From Bacteroidales bacterium (GTDB taxonomy: Bacteria; Bacteroidota; Bacteroidia; Bacteroidales; F082), in contig JAKSMU010000009.1 of the NCBI GenBank assembly GCA_024400455.1, positions 60,437 through 124,436 of the forward strand: a stretch of DNA of 64,000 bases, read 5' to 3'. The position numbers and the translations under genes were made by a program. The notes under the pieces were generated by a model. It did not search any database and had not been told where the DNA came from. It was given only the letters and a program-made list of their open reading frames with translations. Positions 44,530 to 53,404 of the stretch are shown in pieces (position 1 is the first letter of the stretch; every line of letters starts with the position of its first letter).

Positions 44530-44580
44530 TTGACATTTTTGACAATTTGACTTTTAAACTTTTGGACAATTTGACTTTTT
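44530..44580. repeat. Imperfect tandem repeat
   Basis: The unit TTTGACAATTTGACTTTT is present twice with small changes, just upstream of the CWC gene. Confidence 0.6.
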
Positions 44581-44622
44581 GACGGCCTTTTTTGAGGCCG
44601 TCATTCCCGCGTAGGCGGGAAT
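44581..44622. repeat. Two adjacent hairpins (REP-like)
   Basis: First hairpin: arms GACGGCCT/AGGCCGTC at 44581-44602. Second: arms ATTCCCGC/GCGGGAAT at 44603-44622, loop GTAG. Together they look like an extragenic palindromic element between the BtuG-like gene and the CWC gene. Confidence 0.7.
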
Positions 44623-44681
44623 CTCATTATGGCATACGGACTATTATTAGGCTTTTGGACAGCGAGGCTACGAGGCTTCGG

Positions 44682-44721
44682 GAGCCCGAGACCTCGTGAG
44701 CCCGAGACCTCGTGACCTCGC
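44682..44721. repeat. 16-bp tandem repeat
   Basis: GAGCCCGAGACCTCGT occurs twice in tandem (44682-44697, 44698-44713), then a partial copy; an inverted partial copy (GCGAGGCTACGAGGC) precedes it. Confidence 0.7.
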
Positions 44722-44726
44722 ATTCT

Positions 44727-45770
44727 TTAATTAAACACAATTGCACTTGGAATAATGCCAGCCTGAAACGAGCCTTTGCCCACGCCATCGGAAGTATAGC
44801 GGTAAACCGTTCCGTTGCTGACGTAATCCCCCGCATCGGTCACAAAAATGTCGCCATTCTGCGGATCTATGGACATATTATAAAAGTTGCGGTTTTCAGC
44901 GACAATGAATTCCTTATCAAGAGAGGACGCATCATCGATGGCCATCCTGCACACGTTTTTATCGATGAAATAGAGTTGCGTTCCGCTCTTGTCGATGCAA
45001 AGATGGCTTGGATAGCCACCAACGAAAGGATAGGTTTTCTCTACCTGTTTTAGCATTGGGTTAATCTTGCAGAGGAAGAAAGCGGAATCTTCCCAACCAT
45101 TGTCGCAAAGCACCCAGACCATGCCATCCTTATCGACCACCATGCTATTGGGTTCCTTCTCAACCTCAATTTCGGATACCACAACATCGTTTTGAATGTC
45201 AATTACTTGCACCGTACTATTGGAAGTGTCAGGCTGATAGTAATTCGACCAATTTGTTGCCCACAATTCATTGCCGACTTGCAGCAAGTTTTCGGTAGGA
45301 TTGCCCGTCTCTACGAAACCACAGTGGGTCATATCCTGAGGATTGACAATCCACACCCCTGTTCCAATCATATCGCTGACGTATGCCTTATTGGGAGCCA
45401 CGATGCGCATTTCGCGCGGCGAATAAAACCCGTCAATCTTTGCTTCAAATTTCATGGTTTTGGCATTCACCTTATAAATATAATTGCTATTGTTGACCAC
45501 AATGAATAGTTTATCGCCAAGTAAGGTCAAACTCTGAGCGACATCGCCAATCGGAGAGCCATTGACGCGGTAGAAAAGGTTGTTTGTGACCGTATCCGTT
45601 TCCGGATTATAGAATGTCAACGAAGAGTTGGCAAAAGTGTAGGTCCCTTCGTTCAGCACAAACACACCCTTCCCAACTGTTGTATCTTCAGTAATGACAG
45701 GGTCTTCTTGATGGCAAGAGGCCAATCCAAAGGCAATCAATGCCAATAAAGCAAAATTTATTTTCTTCAT
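44727..45770 (-). CDS. BtuG-like YncE beta-propeller lipoprotein
   Basis: 347 aa. Lipoprotein signal (FALLALIAFGLASC, Cys at 19) followed by a beta-propeller with YncE/DUF5074-type blades: VFVLNEGTYTFANSSLTFYN, YIYKVNAKTMKFEAKIDGFY, AYVSDMIGTGVWIVNPQDM, VQVIDIQNDVVVSEIEVEKE, SMVVDKDGMVWVLCDN. This matches the surface lipoproteins of the BtuG group that bind vitamin B12 very tightly for BtuB. Start ATG 45770; a TTG two codons upstream is in frame. The riboswitch-headed operon supports the role. Confidence 0.82.
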   Translation of the reverse strand: MKKINFALLALIAFGLASCHQEDPVITEDTTVGKGVFVLNEGTYTFANSSLTFYNPETDTVTNNLFYRVNGSPIGDVAQSLTLLGDKLFIVVNNSNYIYKVNAKTMKFEAKIDGFYSPREMRIVAPNKAYVSDMIGTGVWIVNPQDMTHCGFVETGNPTENLLQVGNELWATNWSNYYQPDTSNSTVQVIDIQNDVVVSEIEVEKEPNSMVVDKDGMVWVLCDNGWEDSAFFLCKINPMLKQVEKTYPFVGGYPSHLCIDKSGTQLYFIDKNVCRMAIDDASSLDKEFIVAENRNFYNMSIDPQNGDIFVTDAGDYVSNGTVYRYTSDGVGKGSFQAGIIPSAIVFN

Positions 45771-45784
45771 TTTCAATATTATTA

Positions 45785-46762
45785 TTACTGTTTCATTATT
45801 CTTTCAACATACACTTTATCGTGATTTGCAACTCGGACAAAGTAAATGCCTACATCCCAATTGCCCAAATCGATGATGGCCTTTTCTGCATCAAGCACAA
45901 AGGCATTGACTTTTTGCCCCCAAAGGTCATAGATTTCACACATGGAACCGGCTCCCGAACATACAGTCAACGAGCCGGAAGTTGGATTAGGATAAACGGA
46001 AAGGGCATCATGGCCGATTTCATTCAAACCGTTATGGTGCGCCAAATCGTGAATAACCCCTACAGCGTCCAAATCGAAGCCACTCGATGCAAAAGGAGTT
46101 GGCCACGGATCGTTGACAGGATTGCCTCCCGAATCGTATGTAGCATATTCGGAATCGATATTGCCCACCACATCAATCAAGCGCACATAGGCAATATTGT
46201 TTTTGTCGAGAAGCGCATCATCCTCTATGTCATCAATATCGAAAGGCGTACCATAAAATGCCTCGTATTTTCCCGCAAAATTACGGATAAGACTTGCGTC
46301 CATTGTTGCAAAACTGCCGCATTGGGTATCAGCAGGCACTTTCGAGACGGCAGGAAAACGGAAGAAATGCTCACCATCAGAACTCACTTCGACAAATGCC
46401 AATTCCAAAAACACATGAGGCATGCTATGAAATCCATTCTCGAACACAGCAAAGTCAGGGCCGACTTCATTGACAATGTTGGAAGAAAAAGTCAGGGTGG
46501 CCACGCCTCCATCACCCAAACTGACCACCATATTGTCGGCTTTTCCGATGCCGTCAGCATCCGCACCATACGAAGCAAAACCTAAACCTTCATTGCCGAT
46601 TTGCTGCAATCCGCGTTCAACGGTGCATCCCGTAGCCCAAGCCACGAAAGCCGACGAATCGGCATGCATGGCAGTGCTGCCAGGCAAACCCGCCTCTGGC
46701 GCAAACTGCGCCATCAACGAAAGCGGCAGCACTGTCATCAAAAAAAAGAAACTTTTTCTCAT
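45785..46762 (-). CDS. B12-locus surface protein with T9SS sorting domain
   Basis: 325 aa. Signal peptide (FFFLMTVLPLSLMAQ). The middle has the DGGVATLTFSSNIVNEVGPD, FAVFENGFH, FVEVSSDGEHFFRFPAV and SSGFDLDAVGVIHDL pattern that I know from 'cell surface proteins' next to cobalamin transport genes (analogous to BtuH). The C-terminal 70 residues (ALSVYPNPTSGSLTVCSGAG ... IYFVRVANHDKVYVERI) are a T9SS sorting domain. The start codon overlaps the stop of the upstream gene (ATGA). Likely a surface corrinoid-binding component; binding is inferred. Confidence 0.75.
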   Translation of the reverse strand: MRKSFFFLMTVLPLSLMAQFAPEAGLPGSTAMHADSSAFVAWATGCTVERGLQQIGNEGLGFASYGADADGIGKADNMVVSLGDGGVATLTFSSNIVNEVGPDFAVFENGFHSMPHVFLELAFVEVSSDGEHFFRFPAVSKVPADTQCGSFATMDASLIRNFAGKYEAFYGTPFDIDDIEDDALLDKNNIAYVRLIDVVGNIDSEYATYDSGGNPVNDPWPTPFASSGFDLDAVGVIHDLAHHNGLNEIGHDALSVYPNPTSGSLTVCSGAGSMCEIYDLWGQKVNAFVLDAEKAIIDLGNWDVGIYFVRVANHDKVYVERIMKQ

Positions 46763-47958
46763 TTTACGACTAATTTCAAAGTCTTTGTAGCATTGGCATC
46801 CCTTACTGCTACGTAATACACACCGCTGCTTAGGCGCGATGTCTCGATACGGACATTGGTTTCACCAATTGCATTGATGCTTTGAACATTCACCAAACGG
46901 CCTTGCATATCGAAAACCGAAATGGCAGTTTCGCCAACACCATCAAAGTTCACCCATGCTTCACCGACGGCTGGGTTAGGATAAACCGAAACGGCAAGGC
47001 CTGCACCCTCTTCGATGCCAGTATTATTGGAGACAGGTTCAACAGGCTGTTCCCATACGTATGTCCATTGTGCGATTTCGGTAGCACATGATTCATCGCC
47101 CCATTTGACATAATCTCCATCGGCAACGGTTTGTTCATCAAAGCCATACCATGCCATAGTCCCGTTCACATTAAGCAGCCAATACATACCTGCCAACGAG
47201 AGGTTGACGTCACCATAATTATAGGTCAAATCAGTGACCATAGTGCCTGCCGCCTCGTAGCCAAAGCGCGAATCCGATGCTGCAATGGCATCCATGACTT
47301 CTTTCACGACAACCATCTCGCCATCAAAACGATAGCCCCAGGCCAAAGCCATATTGGGATTGTTCCAATTAACGATAAAGACGACCTGATGCTGACCTTC
47401 GCCAACCCAGAAAAGGATCTCCGAAGGATCAATCGCGGCATCTTCGCCCAGCGGATAAACGGCTGCGACTTCCTTTTCCCAGACATAAATATAGTTTTCA
47501 GGATCGATCATGGTGCCGCAATAGGTGTCGCCCCATTTCACATAATCGCCGTCAGCAAGCGTCTGAACATCAAAAGTATTCCATGACGGCTCTCCATTGA
47601 CCAGATACGAAACCCACATCGGCTCCGTAAGGCTCAAGTCAAGCACACCGTCATTGAAAAAGATGTCATTGAGCCAACTGCCATTGGGGCTGTCATAGCT
47701 GAAACGGTAGTCAACTGCTGCGATTCCGTCCATGACATCCTTAATAGTCACTGTTTCTTCTTCGAAGCGATAGCCCCATGCCAAAGCCGTGTCGGGCTCG
47801 GCCCAGTTGACGATAAAAACGGCTTCATTGGCACCTTCACCAATCCAGTAACGCACCTGTGAAGCATCAATAGAAGCATCTTGCTGGGCAAAAACGCTTC
47901 CTGCAAAAGAAAACACAAATCCCAAAAGGGCGCAAAGAGTAAAGTTTTTAAAACGCAT
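46759..47958 (-). CDS. Duplicated-domain T9SS protein of the B12 locus
   Basis: 399 aa, first gene after the riboswitch. Signal peptide (NFTLCALLGFVFSFAGSVFAQ). Two copies of a domain of about 140 residues follow, each with RYWIGEGANEAVFIVNWAEP / LFWVGEGQHQVVFIVNWNNP, ALAWGYRF, KDVMDGIAA and DGDYVKWGDTYCGTMI. I do not recognise a named family. T9SS sorting domain at the C-terminus (VSVYPNPAVGEAWVNFDGVG ... KTLKLVVK). The riboswitch and operon make it a candidate for surface capture of corrinoids. Confidence 0.75.
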   Translation of the reverse strand: MRFKNFTLCALLGFVFSFAGSVFAQQDASIDASQVRYWIGEGANEAVFIVNWAEPDTALAWGYRFEEETVTIKDVMDGIAAVDYRFSYDSPNGSWLNDIFFNDGVLDLSLTEPMWVSYLVNGEPSWNTFDVQTLADGDYVKWGDTYCGTMIDPENYIYVWEKEVAAVYPLGEDAAIDPSEILFWVGEGQHQVVFIVNWNNPNMALAWGYRFDGEMVVVKEVMDAIAASDSRFGYEAAGTMVTDLTYNYGDVNLSLAGMYWLLNVNGTMAWYGFDEQTVADGDYVKWGDESCATEIAQWTYVWEQPVEPVSNNTGIEEGAGLAVSVYPNPAVGEAWVNFDGVGETAISVFDMQGRLVNVQSINAIGETNVRIETSRLSSGVYYVAVRDANATKTLKLVVK

Positions 47959-48074
47959 AATACTTTAAGTTTTAAAGGGTTAATAATAAGTTAATGAACC
48001 GAAATAAAACTTCAAGGAAATGATTTGGAACACCTATTTAAAAAGGTGATGACCAGCTCTTGTCCCGAAAGCTT

Positions 48075-48255
48075 TGTTGTCGCGACATGAGGCAGGTCTT
48101 CTGACTTACTCCTTTCGGTCTGTCGCCTTCCCATCGTTGACGGAGTGTCGTTTGACAGTGGCAAATTGACAGACTTTTGCAAGAGCTTACAGCAGCGGGA
48201 ACTGTACGGGATTCTCACCCGATTCCCTATTGAGCCTTTCGGCACCGCATATCGA
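48075..48255 (-). promoter_or_regulatory. Cobalamin riboswitch
   Basis: On the minus strand: B12 box AAGTCAGAAGACCTGCC at 48107-48091, preceded by the conserved GAATCGGGTGAGAATCCCG and GTACAGTTCCCGCTGCTGTA segments (about 48228-48190) and a GGTGCC/GGC pair near the 5' end. It lies between the promoter at 48259 and the first gene of the B12 locus. It should repress the operon when adenosyl- or other cobalamins are plentiful. Confidence 0.95.
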
Positions 48256-48258
48256 ATG

Positions 48259-48266
48259 CAAAAGTA
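48259..48266 (-). promoter_or_regulatory. -7 promoter box for the riboswitch operon
   Basis: TACTTTTG on the minus strand, directly ahead of the riboswitch. Confidence 0.65.
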
Positions 48267-48337
48267 GAGATTTTTTCAGATTGAAAAACAAAAAACATAA
48301 AATTTCTCCAACCTTACAAAAGTTTCATTATTTGCAT

Positions 48338-48345
48338 TATTTTTG
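48338..48345 (+). promoter_or_regulatory. -7 promoter box for large T9SS protein
   Basis: TATTTTTG, 39 bp before ATG 48385. It shows that the longer frame start at 48343 is not used. Confidence 0.6.
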
Positions 48346-48384
48346 CAGATTAAACTTTCATCAAATCAGAAAATTTTCATCAAA

Positions 48385-51300
48385 ATGAAAAAGATTTTGT
48401 TTCTCATAACGGCACTGCTACTCTCAGCAGGAATTTCCAAGGCTCAAGACGTTTACTTTGCAGGCCATTCCTTGCCTGACACGTTGGGCAACGCTTCGGC
48501 TATGGTCTGGAAAAACAACACATTGATTTATAATTGGTTTGATACCAATGCAGTTCCAACCATCAACGACATGTTTGTGGCCGACAATGGCGACGTTTAT
48601 TGCGCCGGCCTCACTACCGACACCACCAATATCGCCACTGGAACCGTATGGAAAAACGGCGAAGTCTTCCTTACCACTGACGAGGGTTCCGTTTTCAACA
48701 AGATGATTGTCAATGGCGAAGACATCATTACAGCAGGCTTTATCGTTGACACTAACAGATATAATCACGCCGCCATCTGGCGAAACGGTGAACTGCTTTA
48801 TACGCCAGGCGATACGTTTGAGCACTCTGTCATCAACGCCATCGCTATGGATGACGAAGGCAACATCTATTCCGCCGGATATGTTCCCTATCCATTGCCT
48901 ACCATAATCTGGAAAAACAGCGAAGTATTCCTTGAACTCAGCGACATTGCGTCCATCTCTGATTTGTTTCTCAGCGAGGGCGACATTTTTACAGCCGGTC
49001 ATATAAATGCCAATGGTTTCACCACAGCCGCCGTATGGCAAAATGATTCCACCATCTATCGAGATGATAGCGGAAGCATATTTTCCGAAATAAACTCCAT
49101 TTGCAAATCCGGCGATGACATTTTCGCGGCTGGATACATTGACACGACTTTAATCGTTTTGCAAAATAACGAAGTGCTTTATGAAATTCCATATACGGGG
49201 TTCCCTATTGAAGGATATTCCAGAATCCACCAAATTTGCGTCTCTGAAGCGAATCTGTATTTCACCGGTTGCCTGAATAGCGAAGGCATGGTTTGGAAAG
49301 ATGGCGAAATCCTTTATCAGCCAGAAGATTGCAGCGACATTATCGGCATTGCATTCGTTCCAGAATGTGACGGCGAGACACGCACCTTGCCTTGGACCGA
49401 TGATTTCGAGGAGGCCACCACCGATTGGGACTGCTGGAGCATCTTCGACTTCGATGGTAACGACGAGATCACTTGGCAACGCAACTCCGAACAAGCCCAA
49501 TCTGGCGATTTCAGTGCCCGTCACCTTGCCTGCGACAACATCCAGGAAGGTTGGCTCATCACACCGCCCATTTATCTGCAACCGAACTGCGATTCAACAT
49601 GGATGAGTTTCAACTCCATGGAAACCAATGCTGAAAACTATACTTATAGCGGTGTTTGGGTTTCCACAACGGGAACCGAAACCAATAATTTTGCAGAAAT
49701 CTGGTCGCAGGAAAACCCTTCGGAAAATTGGGACACCATCAACATCAACTTGTCTGATTATCAAGGTGAAGTCGTTTATTTGGCGTTCAAATATTCAGGT
49801 CATCATGGCCACGACTGGTATATTGACGATGTAACCCTCAATGAAACCTACACCATCCGCGATACGATTTCCGAATTCCCATACGCCGAGAATTTCGAAA
49901 ACGGTTTAAACGATTGGTACATCATTGACGAAGACCACAGCGGCAAGCAACACAACTGGAAACTCATGGAATCCGGTCTTGACAGCGAATATTGCCTTGG
50001 CCACGACCACGACACCATCGAGACCTATCAAAAGAGCTGGGCCATCAGCCGTCCGCTGCATTTCGATGTTGACATGTTCTACACATTAAAATATTGGAAT
50101 AAAATCAACGGACTTTCAAGCCGCGACCTTAGCGGAATTTATGTCGCCGACAACATCAGCCACACACCTACACCCGCTGATTTCACGCCAATTTTCGAAA
50201 ACGAAAATGACTCTCCAGAATGGGAGGAAAACGAAATCAACCTGAATGCTTATGCCGGCCACGACATCTATCTGGCCTTTGGCTACGAAGGCTACGACCA
50301 CGATTGGCTGATTGACAGCATCAGTTTAACCTCACGCATTGCTGAATACACCATTGAAGTCCTCTCCGACAATACGGAATGGGGCGATGTCACAGGCGGA
50401 GGCACTTATCCGATTCACGACACCATCCAGATAGAAGCCTTGCCTCACGAAGGTTTCGTCTTCAGCCAATGGAACGATTCCATCACCGACAACCCGCGAA
50501 CCATTATAGTTTTTGAAAACCAAACCTATACGGCTTACTTCGGCATCCAGCAGTGCGTCATCACGACCAAAGTCACACCTGAAGGTGCTGGCAATATTGA
50601 AGGCGGCGGCACCTACGACTACGGTACCGAAATCATCCTAAAGGCTGCTGCCAACCCCGGTCATCAATTTGAGCAATGGAGCGATGGTGAAACAATCAAT
50701 CCTCGCACTGTACTTGTTAAAAGCGACACCATTTTCATTGCCGAATTCAGCACATTCCAATATGAAATAACCACCGCTGCTAGTCCAGAAGAAGGCGGAA
50801 CAGTTTCGGGCGCAGGGACATATTACTATGGTGAGAGAGCCGAACTTAAAGCCGAGCCAAACGAAAACTACATATTCCTCTGCTGGAGCGACGGCATGGC
50901 ATCCAACCCTAGGATAGTGACAGTTACGCAAGATGCCACTTTCACAGCACTTTTCCACAAAAACGGCACGCCGGAATATGAAATCACGGTCGTTTCTGGC
51001 GACCCGCTCTTAGGTACAGTTACCGGCAGTGGTATTTATCCCGAAGGTTCAACCATTTCGATTTCTGCCATCCCGAACAGCCACGCTAAATTCACCCACT
51101 GGGACGATGGCAACACCGACAATCCACGCGACATTTTGGTCACAAACGACATGACCTACACCGCATATTTTGAACCAATTACAACTTACGCCATCGCTGT
51201 TGAATCTGAAAATCCACTCATGGGTTCAGTTTACGGAGGAGGGAGATACCAAGAAGGTGAAGTGATTGAAATCGGTGCTTTGCCACGCGAGCATTTCTAT

Positions 51301-51834
51301 TTCAGCGGATGGCAAGATGGCGATATGAACAATCCAAGGACTATCATCGTGACAGAAAACGCCACTTATACCGCATCATTCTCTATTGAACCGACGCCAA
51401 CATATTCCATCACAATATACTATGACGAAAACCAAGGTTTTGTCTTAGGAGCAGGCACATACGAAGCTGGTGCTACAGCCAACATTGCCGCCATCCCTAA
51501 TGACGGATATCAATTCGTAAAATGGGGTGATGGCAACACCGACAACCCTCGCCAAATCATTGTAGACCACGACATTACCCTTGCCGCTTTCTTTGACGGC
51601 ACTCCAGTCAGCGAGAATCATGCCATGGTTCCCGTATTTCCAAATCCTGCTGCCGACAAGATTCACATTATGGGCATTGAAGAAGCCAGCGAACTTCTTA
51701 TCTTCAACGCATTTGGGACATTAGTCAAGACCAATCAGATCATTGGCGATGCTGATATTGATGTCAGCGACTTAGCGCCAGGGTTCTACATTATCAGAAT
51801 CGGAGACCTGTTCGGGAAGTTCATCAAGCAATAA
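48385..51834 (+). CDS. Large multidomain T9SS surface protein
   Basis: 1149 aa. Signal peptide (MKKILFLITALLLSAGISKAQ). About 22-330: propeller-like repeats with 'AVWKNN / TVWKNGEVF / AIWRNGELLY' motifs. About 335-490 and 493-650: two choice-of-anchor/MAM-type jelly-rolls (WTDDFEEATTDWDCWSIFDF; YAENFENGLNDWYIIDEDHS). About 655-1073: six InlB-B/Flg_new-like repeats, each ending NPRxIxV...YTAYF. C-terminal T9SS domain (VFPNPAADKIHIMGIEEASE). It stands alone, divergent from the B12 locus. Adhesin or glycan-binding surface protein likely; no ligand can be named. Confidence 0.82.
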   Translation: MKKILFLITALLLSAGISKAQDVYFAGHSLPDTLGNASAMVWKNNTLIYNWFDTNAVPTINDMFVADNGDVYCAGLTTDTTNIATGTVWKNGEVFLTTDEGSVFNKMIVNGEDIITAGFIVDTNRYNHAAIWRNGELLYTPGDTFEHSVINAIAMDDEGNIYSAGYVPYPLPTIIWKNSEVFLELSDIASISDLFLSEGDIFTAGHINANGFTTAAVWQNDSTIYRDDSGSIFSEINSICKSGDDIFAAGYIDTTLIVLQNNEVLYEIPYTGFPIEGYSRIHQICVSEANLYFTGCLNSEGMVWKDGEILYQPEDCSDIIGIAFVPECDGETRTLPWTDDFEEATTDWDCWSIFDFDGNDEITWQRNSEQAQSGDFSARHLACDNIQEGWLITPPIYLQPNCDSTWMSFNSMETNAENYTYSGVWVSTTGTETNNFAEIWSQENPSENWDTININLSDYQGEVVYLAFKYSGHHGHDWYIDDVTLNETYTIRDTISEFPYAENFENGLNDWYIIDEDHSGKQHNWKLMESGLDSEYCLGHDHDTIETYQKSWAISRPLHFDVDMFYTLKYWNKINGLSSRDLSGIYVADNISHTPTPADFTPIFENENDSPEWEENEINLNAYAGHDIYLAFGYEGYDHDWLIDSISLTSRIAEYTIEVLSDNTEWGDVTGGGTYPIHDTIQIEALPHEGFVFSQWNDSITDNPRTIIVFENQTYTAYFGIQQCVITTKVTPEGAGNIEGGGTYDYGTEIILKAAANPGHQFEQWSDGETINPRTVLVKSDTIFIAEFSTFQYEITTAASPEEGGTVSGAGTYYYGERAELKAEPNENYIFLCWSDGMASNPRIVTVTQDATFTALFHKNGTPEYEITVVSGDPLLGTVTGSGIYPEGSTISISAIPNSHAKFTHWDDGNTDNPRDILVTNDMTYTAYFEPITTYAIAVESENPLMGSVYGGGRYQEGEVIEIGALPREHFYFSGWQDGDMNNPRTIIVTENATYTASFSIEPTPTYSITIYYDENQGFVLGAGTYEAGATANIAAIPNDGYQFVKWGDGNTDNPRQIIVDHDITLAAFFDGTPVSENHAMVPVFPNPAADKIHIMGIEEASELLIFNAFGTLVKTNQIIGDADIDVSDLAPGFYIIRIGDLFGKFIKQ

Positions 51835-51860
51835 AAAAAGCGGCGATTGCCGCTTTTTTT
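51835..51860. terminator. Bidirectional terminator
   Basis: GCGGC/GCCGC stem, GATT loop, A-run on the left and T7 on the right, between the convergent T9SS and aldo/keto reductase genes. Confidence 0.85.
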
Positions 51861-52881
51861 ATTTGTTTTTCTTACTCCAGAACTCCTTGAAATCTTCATA
51901 ATTCCTTGCCAGCAAATCCGGCGCATTCAAGCCATACGGACATTTTTCGCGGCAAGCGTTGCAATGCTTGCAATTCTCAATTTTCTTCATCTTCTCGGCC
52001 CATTCCTCAGTGAGATATACACTCAGAGGTGCACGGCGCAAAAAGAGGCTCATACGCGCACAATCGCAGATTTCAATTCCAGCGGGACAAGGCATGCAAT
52101 AGCCACAACCACGACAGAAATCACCAGCCAGATTTCTTCTCTCCTCTTCCACCTTACGCCAACGCAAAGGATTCATCTCGGGAGCTTCATTCTGGTATGA
52201 AATGAATTCATCCAACTCTCTTTCCCTTTGGATTCCCCAAATCGGCAAAGCATGATCGAATTGATCCAAGAAAGCGTATGCCAAAGCCGAATCCGTAATC
52301 AGACCGCCAGCCAAGGCCTTCATGCAGATAAAGCCCATGTTATGTTTATGGCACAACTCCACAATCTTCTGGTCTTCCTCCGAAGAAAGATACGAGAACG
52401 GGTACTGCAAAGTGTCATACAGATCCTTTTCCACAGCCTCCAGAGCCACATTCTGACGATGGTTGCTAATGCCTATGAAACGGATTTTCCCTTGACGCTG
52501 AGCCACCTTGATGGCATCATAAAGTCCGACTTTATCGCCAGGCTTCGGACAATAATCAGGATTATGGAACTGATACAAATCGAGATAATCGGTACGAAGA
52601 TTCTTTAGCGTGGTATGCAAATCCTTCCAAAAATCCTCAACCGTGGTGGCACCCGTTTTTGAAGCAATATACACCTTGCTCCTCATGCCTTGAAACGCAG
52701 CACCGATTTTCTCTTCACTATCGGTATAGAAACGGGCTGTATCATAAAAATTGATGCCGTTCGAAAAGGCTTTTTGCAACAAATACACGGCTTCCTTTTC
52801 GCTAATGCGCTGAATTGGCAAAGCGCCAAAGCCGTTTTTATTGACTTTCAATCCTGTTTTTCCCAAAGTAATCGTACGCAT
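51859..52881 (-). CDS. Aldo/keto reductase with C-terminal 4Fe-4S domain
   Basis: 340 aa. Residues 1-270 are a TIM-barrel AKR: GFGALPIQRISEKEAVYLLQ, NFYDTARFYTDSEEKIGAAF (Asp/Tyr), DYLDLYQFHNPDY, FIGISNHRQNVALEA. The C-terminus carries two cysteine clusters, CRGCGYCMPCPAGIEIC and CKHCNACREKCPYG, the second of ferredoxin type. It belongs to the Fe-S-containing AKR branch of anaerobes, likely reducing an unknown carbonyl with electrons from NAD(P)H or ferredoxin. It has its own promoter. Confidence 0.9.
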   Translation of the reverse strand: MRTITLGKTGLKVNKNGFGALPIQRISEKEAVYLLQKAFSNGINFYDTARFYTDSEEKIGAAFQGMRSKVYIASKTGATTVEDFWKDLHTTLKNLRTDYLDLYQFHNPDYCPKPGDKVGLYDAIKVAQRQGKIRFIGISNHRQNVALEAVEKDLYDTLQYPFSYLSSEEDQKIVELCHKHNMGFICMKALAGGLITDSALAYAFLDQFDHALPIWGIQRERELDEFISYQNEAPEMNPLRWRKVEEERRNLAGDFCRGCGYCMPCPAGIEICDCARMSLFLRRAPLSVYLTEEWAEKMKKIENCKHCNACREKCPYGLNAPDLLARNYEDFKEFWSKKNK

Positions 52882-52919
52882 GACTCACCAAGTTTTGTTA
52901 GACAGATTTTTTTACACCA

Positions 52920-52927
52920 CAAAAGTA
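52920..52927 (-). promoter_or_regulatory. -7 promoter box for aldo/keto reductase
   Basis: TACTTTTG on the minus strand, 38 bp before ATG 52881. Confidence 0.55.
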
Positions 52928-52946
52928 GAAAATTATTTTAAATCAC

Positions 52947-52954
52947 TATCTTTG
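52947..52954 (+). promoter_or_regulatory. -7 promoter box for aroQ
   Basis: TATCTTTG, 18 bp before ATG 52973; back to back with the reductase promoter. Confidence 0.6.
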
Positions 52955-52972
52955 CGCAACTAATTTTTTGCG

Positions 52973-53392
52973 ATGAAAATTCTAATAATCAACGGTCCGA
53001 ACCTCAATTTGCTCGGCAAAAGAGAACCCGAAATATACGGAAACACTTCTTTTGAGACATATTTTGAACAGCTCAAGCAACGGTTCCCACAACATGAACT
53101 GGACTATTATCAATCCAATCACGAAGGATACATCATCGACAAATTGCAGGAAGCTGATTCCATCTACGACGCCATTGTGATGAATCCCGGCGCATACGCC
53201 CACACCTCCATTGCCATTGCCGACTGCATCCGCTCTATCGGCATTCCCGTCGTCGAAGTCCACATCTCCGACATCAGCAAACGCGAGCCTTACCGCCGTC
53301 ATTCCTTTACGGCCGAAGCCTGCGTCAATTGTTTCTCCGGATTCGGGATGGGGAGTTACGACAAAGCCCTGGAATCCATAAGCACAAAATGA
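52973..53392 (+). CDS. aroQ: Type II 3-dehydroquinate dehydratase
   Basis: 139 aa, third step of the shikimate pathway: trans-dehydration of 3-dehydroquinate. Signatures: NGPNLNLLGKREPEIYG with the catalytic Tyr and Arg, NPGAYAHTSIAI, EVHISDISKREPYRRHS with the catalytic His. Correct length for the dodecameric type II enzyme. It stands alone between two minus-strand units; convergent with the glycosyltransferase gene. Confidence 0.97.
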   Translation: MKILIINGPNLNLLGKREPEIYGNTSFETYFEQLKQRFPQHELDYYQSNHEGYIIDKLQEADSIYDAIVMNPGAYAHTSIAIADCIRSIGIPVVEVHISDISKREPYRRHSFTAEACVNCFSGFGMGSYDKALESISTK

Positions 53393-53404
53393 CAAACGGA
53401 GAAA

